From Candidatus Bathyarchaeota archaeon (GTDB taxonomy: Archaea > Thermoproteota > Bathyarchaeia > Bathyarchaeales > Bathycorpusculaceae), in the NCBI GenBank assembly GCA_003141855.1, contig PLNS01000011.1, positions 2,528-39,270 of the forward strand: DNA of 36,743 nt, read 5' to 3'. The notes beneath the pieces are model-generated. The model searched no databases and was not told where the DNA came from. It worked only from the letters and a program-made list of their open reading frames with translations. Positions 31,427-36,743 of this stretch are shown here, one piece after another; the first letter of the stretch is position 1; each line of letters opens with the position of its first letter. Both the position numbers and the translations under genes were made by a program.

Positions 31427-32890
31427 ATGAAACTCTACAAAAAAGAAGGCAACATCCTGCAGATCATCAGCTTCCCTACTGAGAGCGCTGAAAAAGGCGA
31501 TTATCTGCTGGTAGAAGATGCCGACGCAGCCAAAGCGCTCATCGCACAGGTTATAGACGTGCAGTTCGCCGCTGTTCCAGGCGTTCTGGAGGAACTTTTG
31601 CGTACGCTCCCTGACGGAGGCGAACCCTTGCAGGGCGAAGACATCGACCCCATGGAAATCGCTCCGCACATCACCTACATCCAAGATGCAAGTCTGCTGA
31701 TCTGCAAAATACGCGCCACTTTAGAGAATGAAATGTTGAGCCCAAGCAGCAGCTGGCTTCCTTCCCGCTCGCAGTCCACGATCAAGAAACTCTCCATCCC
31801 TATGCTCATGAAACTCGCCAAAGTCGACGGTAAACTGCCCATAATTTTGGGCGGAACCAAAGACTCCTCCCTCTTAACCATCGACGCTTCATCCATAGAC
31901 GGCACACTAAACATCATAACAGGCAAGAAGGGTTGCGGTAAATCGCACCTCTCCAAACTCCTAATGGTCAACCTCGTGGGCTACAAAGCAACCGTCGTAA
32001 TTTTTGACTTGAACGGCGAATACTCAAGCCTAGGGCTGACCAACGACGGCAAAAGAAACATGTACTACGACAAAATCCACACCCTGATACCCTCGCAGAA
32101 CTTCAAGGTGGCGCTTGAGCAGCTGCCCCTGAACACGGTGATGGGTATACTCGTAAACGCGCTCCATTTGCCTGGAACCTCAGCTCGCGAGTTTCGGCGT
32201 TTGTGGAAGATGCTCAAAGAACAAGGAAAGCTCAACATGCAAAATTTGGGTGAGGCGATTCGCGACTTAAACTGCAACCAGCACGTGCGCGACGCGTTGG
32301 CTTCACGGTTCCACTCGTTTGCTAACTCAGGATTTTTCACTGACTGCCCAGGCGAAGCAACATTGCTCGATGAGAGCCTCTTTAAAGCTAAGGATGCAGG
32401 CGGCGCCATAATCGTAAACCTAAAAAACACTTCGAATATCGACCGCCAAATCGTAGTCGAATACGTCCTAGGCAAACTCGTCGATTCCCTCTCAAACTGG
32501 AAACTCAAAGCCGTCTTCCTCTTCGCTGAAGAAGCCCACTTGTACCTACGAGAAACCTACTGGGACGACATCGTCACCCGCATGCGCCACTACGGCATAT
32601 TCACCACGTTCATAACCAACCAGCCCGACACCATCCAAGACACCATCTACCGCCAAGCCGACAACATCTTCCTCTTCAACTTCACCAACGAACACGACTT
32701 GGATGTGGTTTCAAGGGCTGCACGTGTGGATGCTGAAACTGTTCGCTCAATCGCCCGCGATTTGCCCCCTCATCACTGCTTAACTTTAGGCAAAGTTGTC
32801 AGGGATTTCCCCATAGTTGCCCGCGTCAGAGCTTTAGACATTAAAACGATGGGTGAAACCAGACTCTTCTTTCCTACCCTTAATTCTTAA
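31427..32890 (+). CDS. herA: HerA-like DNA-translocating ATPase
   Basis: This 487-aa protein has the HerA plan: an N-terminal HAS-barrel (about 1-100, with KGDYLLVEDADAAKALIAQV), then a FtsK/HerA-type ATPase core. Walker A is GKKGCGKS (166-173), followed by VVIFDLNGEYSSLG; Walker B is AVFLFAEEAHLYL (362-374, catalytic Glu 368/369). The Arg-containing segment TRMRHYGIFTTFITNQPDTI precedes the C-terminal part. HerA forms hexamers that move DNA into the NurA nuclease. The length is normal. The 3' end overlaps the convergent surface-protein gene by 57 bp. Confidence 0.88.
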   Translation: MKLYKKEGNILQIISFPTESAEKGDYLLVEDADAAKALIAQVIDVQFAAVPGVLEELLRTLPDGGEPLQGEDIDPMEIAPHITYIQDASLLICKIRATLENEMLSPSSSWLPSRSQSTIKKLSIPMLMKLAKVDGKLPIILGGTKDSSLLTIDASSIDGTLNIITGKKGCGKSHLSKLLMVNLVGYKATVVIFDLNGEYSSLGLTNDGKRNMYYDKIHTLIPSQNFKVALEQLPLNTVMGILVNALHLPGTSAREFRRLWKMLKEQGKLNMQNLGEAIRDLNCNQHVRDALASRFHSFANSGFFTDCPGEATLLDESLFKAKDAGGAIIVNLKNTSNIDRQIVVEYVLGKLVDSLSNWKLKAVFLFAEEAHLYLRETYWDDIVTRMRHYGIFTTFITNQPDTIQDTIYRQADNIFLFNFTNEHDLDVVSRAARVDAETVRSIARDLPPHHCLTLGKVVRDFPIVARVRALDIKTMGETRLFFPTLNS

Positions 32891-33721
32891 CAAGAGGATA
32901 ACTGTTACAGCTGCTATGGTAATGGCTATGCCTACCATTGCGTAACTTAGGCTTGCTGAAGGCATCAAAGATACATTAAAGTTTACGGTTTGGCTGGCAC
33001 CCATATTTCCCACTGTATCGTTGGCGTAGACCATGATTGTGTGTGGCCCGTTGGCTAGTGCGGCAAGGGTTGTGTTTCCTGCAATGGTAACGTTCTCTTC
33101 CCCATCTAGCGAGTAGCCCATCCAAGAAGTTGACTCGTCCGTTGTAAAGTTCAATGGTAAGTCTTTTTGGCTGTAGGTTTTGTTTTCAAGCGACAGATTT
33201 GATACAATTGGTGGATAACCGTCGTTTATCGTAAAGAAGACTGACCTATTATCCAATCCAACATTATGATAAGAGCCTGGGTACTCGTATTTCCCGTAAA
33301 CTGTTATGTTATGTGACCCTTCAGATATTTCTGGCAGAGCCGCCCATCCAGTAATCAAATAATAAGATTGTATCGAGATGCCTTTGGTTTTTGTACCGTT
33401 GGCATCGGTTGTTTCCACGTCTATGGGAACGGGTGTTGATTGTAGGGGTATTGTTGTGTTGGTTTTCCCATCAATGCAATAAACCATTGTTATGTTCGCA
33501 TGGCTTGAATCAAGAAAACTCTTAACTGTAATGTTTAGGGTTAACGATTGGGAAGTGTAGGTTAGGTTAGAGGGAGAAATAATGTTGATTGGCGAAACAA
33601 GAATAAACCCTTGACCATCAGTGGTATATTGTGCCTTGACAGCTTGAATTCCAACCAATGAGGCAGTTAAGAACCCTAAGACAAAGACCTTTAGCAAAAG
33701 GGTTGTCTTTCGCATTAGCAT
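32834..33721 (-). CDS. Ig-like surface protein with C-terminal membrane anchor
   Basis: A 295-aa protein: a signal peptide (about 1-30), a beta-sandwich region, then an Ig-like repeat of a type common in archaeal surface proteins (GYSLDGEENVTIAGNTTLAA, NGPHTIMVYANDTVGN), and one C-terminal membrane helix (YAMVGIAITIAAVTVILLL) followed by RIKGRK. Many Asn-x-Ser/Thr sites suggest glycosylation. ATG 33721 or 33715 is the start, and GGTGT fits the second better. It is convergent with herA and overlaps it by 57 bp. Confidence 0.78.
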   Translation of the reverse strand: MLMRKTTLLLKVFVLGFLTASLVGIQAVKAQYTTDGQGFILVSPINIISPSNLTYTSQSLTLNITVKSFLDSSHANITMVYCIDGKTNTTIPLQSTPVPIDVETTDANGTKTKGISIQSYYLITGWAALPEISEGSHNITVYGKYEYPGSYHNVGLDNRSVFFTINDGYPPIVSNLSLENKTYSQKDLPLNFTTDESTSWMGYSLDGEENVTIAGNTTLAALANGPHTIMVYANDTVGNMGASQTVNFNVSLMPSASLSYAMVGIAITIAAVTVILLLRIKGRKEESGFTHRFNV

Positions 33722-33965
33722 ACACCAATAAAACTAACAGTAAAGGTGTTATTTACTCTGTCTGTGGAACAATCTGTTCCTCTATTGGAACACTCAACGG
33801 TCCAGCATCAATTTACCGAATAAAAAAATTTTTAATACGCTTTCCAAAGTTGGGTGAAATTCGCCTGTTCTTTAGCCGTTAGAGCCTTTTTTGCAAGCTT
33901 TAACCAAGAAAAAGTTCAAGCGAACGCTTATAAAAAACTAAAACAATAAACCATATGTAGTGTAA
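33722..33965. promoter_or_regulatory. Divergent intergenic region with GGAACA palindrome
   Basis: GGAACA-ATC-TGTTCC (33766-33780) is a perfect 6-bp inverted repeat, with another GGAACA at 33787-33792. It lies just upstream of a minus-strand TATA-like TAAATAAC (about 33748-33755) for the surface protein. On the plus strand CTTATAAAA at about 33927-33935 is a TATA box for the gene at 33966. Confidence 0.4.
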
Positions 33966-34523
33966 ATGATTTTTAGAAAACATTTCTTCGATGTGATTCT
34001 AGTACTCGTTGTGATTGTGGCAGTTATTTCTGTAATGTTAGCGGCTCATGTTGTTACGGTTGATGGAATATGGTTTGTCTGCCCAATCGCTAACATTCGC
34101 GTTTCTACTTTAGTTACTGCTGTTTTTTGTTTTACGCTTGTCCTGTTTTTGCAGGGAAAACTCCTGTGGAAACCACTCTACTATGCTTTACTGGCGGTTA
34201 TCTTCTTTCTGGGTTTGTACGAAATAGTTTGGTATTATCTAGCAGCGTATTCTTTCGGTTATGAGCTGAGGATTTTCCAGTTTGCCGCGCTTAGCGGTTG
34301 GGTTTTGCTATGTCTAAAAGAGGTGTATCCAAAGAAGCCACCGAAAATTTCTATAGTTCTTTATGGACTTTTCGTAGTCACTATGGTGCTCTGGGTTGCA
34401 ACTGGTTTTGAGGTGAATAACTTGGGTGAAGCCCAATTCTCGGTTACGGGCGAGGTTTTCAACGCTGCAAGCAAAGTGGCGCTTGCCCTAGCTTATGCTG
34501 TACATATTGGAGCAAAAAAATAG
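33966..34523 (+). CDS. Integral membrane protein, hypothetical
   Basis: A 185-aa protein with five or six membrane helices and short loops (for example VILVLVVIVAVISVMLAAHV, YALLAVIFFLGLYEIVWYYL, VLYGLFVVTMVLWVATGFEV). No motif of a known transporter or enzyme is seen. The start ATG 33966 lies about 35 bp after a TATA box, so the leader is very short. It converges on the NUDIX gene. Confidence 0.6.
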   Translation: MIFRKHFFDVILVLVVIVAVISVMLAAHVVTVDGIWFVCPIANIRVSTLVTAVFCFTLVLFLQGKLLWKPLYYALLAVIFFLGLYEIVWYYLAAYSFGYELRIFQFAALSGWVLLCLKEVYPKKPPKISIVLYGLFVVTMVLWVATGFEVNNLGEAQFSVTGEVFNAASKVALALAYAVHIGAKK

Positions 34524-34967
34524 TCAATAGGAACTAATTTTTTCTAATCTTTCCCTGTTTTGCCTGAAAAAAAGCCGAAACGACGCCGTCAAATTATAAG
34601 TCTCCACCTCGTCGAACGGTACCCAACGCAACTCGGCGGCATCGCTTGCAGCCTTGATGGCGCCAGCTTTGACATGTACCAGGTAGTCGATGATGACGTA
34701 GTGGTATTTTACTTTGCCCTGCTCATCCAAATCAACATTATCCACCACACCAATCAGGCAAGGGTTCTCAACGTCAAGGCAAACTTCCTCCTTGGTTTCC
34801 CGAATAACTGCCGCCTCAAGGCTTTCGCCAAGTTCAACTAAACCACCCGGGATTGTCCATTTGCCTTTGCTTGGTTCGTTTCCCCGTTTTATGAGCGCTA
34901 TTTTGCCTTGGTTGATTATGACTGCGCCGATGCCTACGACTGGTTGGTCAGGGTACAAGCGTTTCAC
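34524..34967 (-). CDS. NUDIX hydrolase
   Basis: A 147-aa enzyme with a complete NUDIX box: G42, then E48, R56, E57, E60 and E61 in GGLVELGESLEAAVIRETKEE. It binds Mg and hydrolyses a nucleoside diphosphate linked to another group. The N-terminal AVIINQGKIALIKRGNEPSK and the region around it resemble ADP-ribose pyrophosphatase-like members, but the substrate is uncertain. The start is GTG 34967 after GAGAGG. It lies 25 nt after the MacB-like permease and may share its transcript. Confidence 0.88.
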   Translation of the reverse strand: MKRLYPDQPVVGIGAVIINQGKIALIKRGNEPSKGKWTIPGGLVELGESLEAAVIRETKEEVCLDVENPCLIGVVDNVDLDEQGKVKYHYVIIDYLVHVKAGAIKAASDAAELRWVPFDEVETYNLTASFRLFFRQNRERLEKISSY

Positions 34968-34992
34968 GCGAAGCCTCTCAGATACGACTATG

Positions 34993-36312
34993 TTATTCGT
35001 ATCTTAAAGCTTCTACGGGTTTTAGCTTTGAAGCACGCCATGCTGGGTATAGTGCGAAGATGACGCTGACGCCGACACCGAATCCTAAAGCGCCCACCAG
35101 CACCTCAGGAGTTAGAAGTGGCGTTATTGTAAATCCGCCACCTCCGCCGAATACTCCTGAACCCAAAACTCTTGCAGTAACATTAGCTAATATCCAACCC
35201 AGCACTATGCCTATTATTGCACCCATTAAGCCGATTATTACGGATTCACCAAGGAATATGGTCAGTACTGTTCTGCTCTTCATGCCTAATGCTTTGAGGA
35301 TGCCGATTTCACGTGTGCGTTCGATGAGTGAGACTATCATGATGTTCATTATTCCAATGCCCGCCACTAACAACGAAATTGCCGCAATCCCTCCGAGGAA
35401 CAGTTGTAGGATGCTGAAGATGTTTGTGAGCAAACTCAGCACTGCAGTTGAGGATACAACGGACACTTGGTTGCTGAAGTGGTCAGTTATGGCTTTCGAA
35501 ACGTTGGTGATGGTTGCGTTGTCGCTGCTCTTGAGCTTGACAATTATCATGTCGCATTGGTCAGTTCCGAAGAAGCTCTGAGCCTTGTCGATTGGAATGT
35601 AAACGCCCGTGTCTGAGGGTCCGCCGATGCCGAAGCCGCCGATTTTTTGGAGCACACCTGAAACGTCGGCTGTGTAGGTTTCATTGACTGGTGGTAGGAC
35701 TGTTGCGTTGGTCCATGTGATGTTGATTCTGTCGCCTGCGCCAAAGAATATTGTTCCGTTCTGCCCCGGCTGGTTTACGCGTGTCCCCACGATTGTGTCG
35801 TTTTCAGATGGGTTAGTTGGTATAGTTCCGCTTGCAGCAATGAAAGTGGTGCTGTAAACTTGAGAATACTGGTTAAAGTCTACGCCATAAATGGTAACTG
35901 TCCTGTTCAGGTTGTCGGTTTGAACGAATCCTCCACGGCTTATCACTGCGATTGACGTATCAATATCTGGCGATAATGCGTTAATTTCGCTAGTGTAATT
36001 AACGTATAGTTTGAAGCCTGAATTATCGCTGGTTCCGCCTCCACCTCCGAAGCCTCCGCCGCCAGCACCTCCGCCACCTCCACCTCCCGCTCCGCCTAAA
36101 AAGCCACCGCTGCCAGGACTTACGATTAAGGTGTTGGCGGATAATCCTTGATTGAGCTGACCAGTTAAGGTTGCTTGCAAACCCTGCGTAATTGACAGCA
36201 AAGCCACTATCGCAGCGATGCCTATGACAACGCCCAATGTAGTTAAGGCTGCACGGAGCTTGCGAAGTTTAATCGCACTAAAAGAATAACCGAAAATATC
36301 TATTGTTTTCAT
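34993..36312 (-). CDS. MacB/FtsX-type ABC transporter permease
   Basis: A 439-aa permease with the MacB plan: one N-terminal helix (LRAALTTLGVVIGIAAIVAL), a large extracellular domain (about 60-300), then three helices near the C-terminus with the usual ISLLVAGIGIMNIMIVSLIE, TREIGILKALGM and the end PAWRASKLKPVEALRYE. The extracellular domain begins with a Gly-rich stretch near residues 70-95. It works with the ATPase encoded just upstream (4-nt overlap). Export or surface-lipid/protein release is typical for the class; the substrate is unknown. Confidence 0.9.
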   Translation of the reverse strand: MKTIDIFGYSFSAIKLRKLRAALTTLGVVIGIAAIVALLSITQGLQATLTGQLNQGLSANTLIVSPGSGGFLGGAGGGGGGGAGGGGFGGGGGTSDNSGFKLYVNYTSEINALSPDIDTSIAVISRGGFVQTDNLNRTVTIYGVDFNQYSQVYSTTFIAASGTIPTNPSENDTIVGTRVNQPGQNGTIFFGAGDRINITWTNATVLPPVNETYTADVSGVLQKIGGFGIGGPSDTGVYIPIDKAQSFFGTDQCDMIIVKLKSSDNATITNVSKAITDHFSNQVSVVSSTAVLSLLTNIFSILQLFLGGIAAISLLVAGIGIMNIMIVSLIERTREIGILKALGMKSRTVLTIFLGESVIIGLMGAIIGIVLGWILANVTARVLGSGVFGGGGGFTITPLLTPEVLVGALGFGVGVSVIFALYPAWRASKLKPVEALRYE

Positions 36313-36743
36313 TGCTGGTTCACCGTTTCAGATGTTATTTCACCATCAAACATTTGCACTGTTCTTCTTGCTTCCCGCGCCAAATGCTGGTCATGAGTAA
36401 CCATGATAATGCTAACGTTGTTCTCAACGTTGAGCTTCTTGATTAACGCTAAAACTTCGCTTGCCGTTTTGGAATCAACGTTCCCCGTCGGCTCATCCAA
36501 CAGGAGAAACCTGGGGTTGTTTGCAAGGGCGCGTGCGATGGCGACGCGTTGCTGCTGTCCACCGCTAAGCTCAGCGGGTTTATGATTGACTCTGTCTTTT
36601 AAGCCGACTGTTTCCAAAAGTTCTATTGCGCGTTTTTTTCTCTGTGCTTTAGTCATGTTGGCTATTGACATGGGTAATTCAACATTGTCGCGTGCGGTTA
36701 ATCTTGGGATTAGGTTAAAAAATTGGAAAACAAAGCCTATTTT
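36309..36743 (-). CDS. MacB-type ABC transporter ATP-binding protein, cut by the window edge
   Basis: The reading frame continues past the ATG at 36671 to the end of the window, with 24 more codons including [20 protein letters not shown], which holds the Q-loop. The real start and Walker A therefore lie outside. Visible motifs are the signature [16 protein letters not shown], Walker [13 protein letters not shown] and the switch His in [12 protein letters not shown]. It belongs to the LolD/MacB group and is the partner of the permease at 34993-36312. Confidence 0.9.
   Translation of the reverse strand, partial: KIGFVFQFFNLIPRLTARDNVELPMSIANMTKAQRKKRAIELLETVGLKDRVNHKPAELSGGQQQRVAIARALANNPRFLLLDEPTGNVDSKTASEVLALIKKLNVENNVSIIMVTHDQHLAREARRTVQMFDGEITSETVNQQ

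Overview
The window looks like the chromosome of an uncultured archaeon, most plausibly of the Bathyarchaeia/TACK side. This is inferred from gene content and style, not from a marker gene. Supporting signs are a NurA-HerA pair, a crenarchaeal-type single OB-fold SSB with a Gly/Arg tail, a TrmB regulator, a class III (type IV pilin-like) signal peptide, many secreted Ig/PQQ-propeller proteins with one C-terminal membrane helix, TATA-type promoters with short or absent leaders, frequent GTG/TTG starts and T-rich terminators. No rRNA, intact tRNA, CRISPR array or complete insertion sequence was seen.

Layout. 1-1.3 kb: a possible 46-aa Cys-rich ORF and a zinc-ribbon gene whose frame continues past an amber codon. 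1.3-8 kb: two large paralogous secreted PQQ-propeller proteins flanking a divergently transcribed TrmB-like regulator; each paralog is followed by the same roughly 130-150 bp conserved, hairpin-forming non-coding element. 8-11.4 kb: a tRNA-3'-end-like fragment, a pilin-like operon, a flippase-like membrane protein, a winged-helix regulator broken by a frameshift in an A8 tract, and a small Cys/His protein. 11.5-14.2 kb: a secreted dockerin protein divergent from an operon of a membrane-anchored winged-helix sensor and a cohesin protein. 14.3-26.8 kb: mostly housekeeping and transport genes (glutaminyl cyclase, SSB, a GH-like secreted protein, PEBP, C2H2 finger, two ABC-2 exporters, OsmC, an APC permease, a MIP18-family protein, HIT, fasciclin).

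26.9-32.9 kb is the most accessory-looking part. It holds an orphan contractile-injection/phage-tail sheath gene, a 400-bp spacer with decayed gene tails and tandem 61-bp repeats, an AT-rich ApeA-like HEPN gene, and a winged-helix regulator divergent from a nurA-herA operon. Two inverted repeats with identical 11-bp spacers sit over the two promoters of that divergent pair. The remaining part (32.8-36.7 kb) has a surface protein, a membrane protein, a NUDIX hydrolase and a MacB-type ABC exporter cut by the window edge.

How the genes fit together. The surface-protein genes (PQQ paralogs, cohesin/dockerin pair, Ig protein) suggest an elaborate cell surface, with local regulators (TrmB-like, membrane winged helix) beside them. 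The nurA-herA/HEPN/sheath neighbourhood may be a small defence or mobile-element-derived island, but NurA-HerA is also a core archaeal DNA-end-processing machine, so that reading is an inference.
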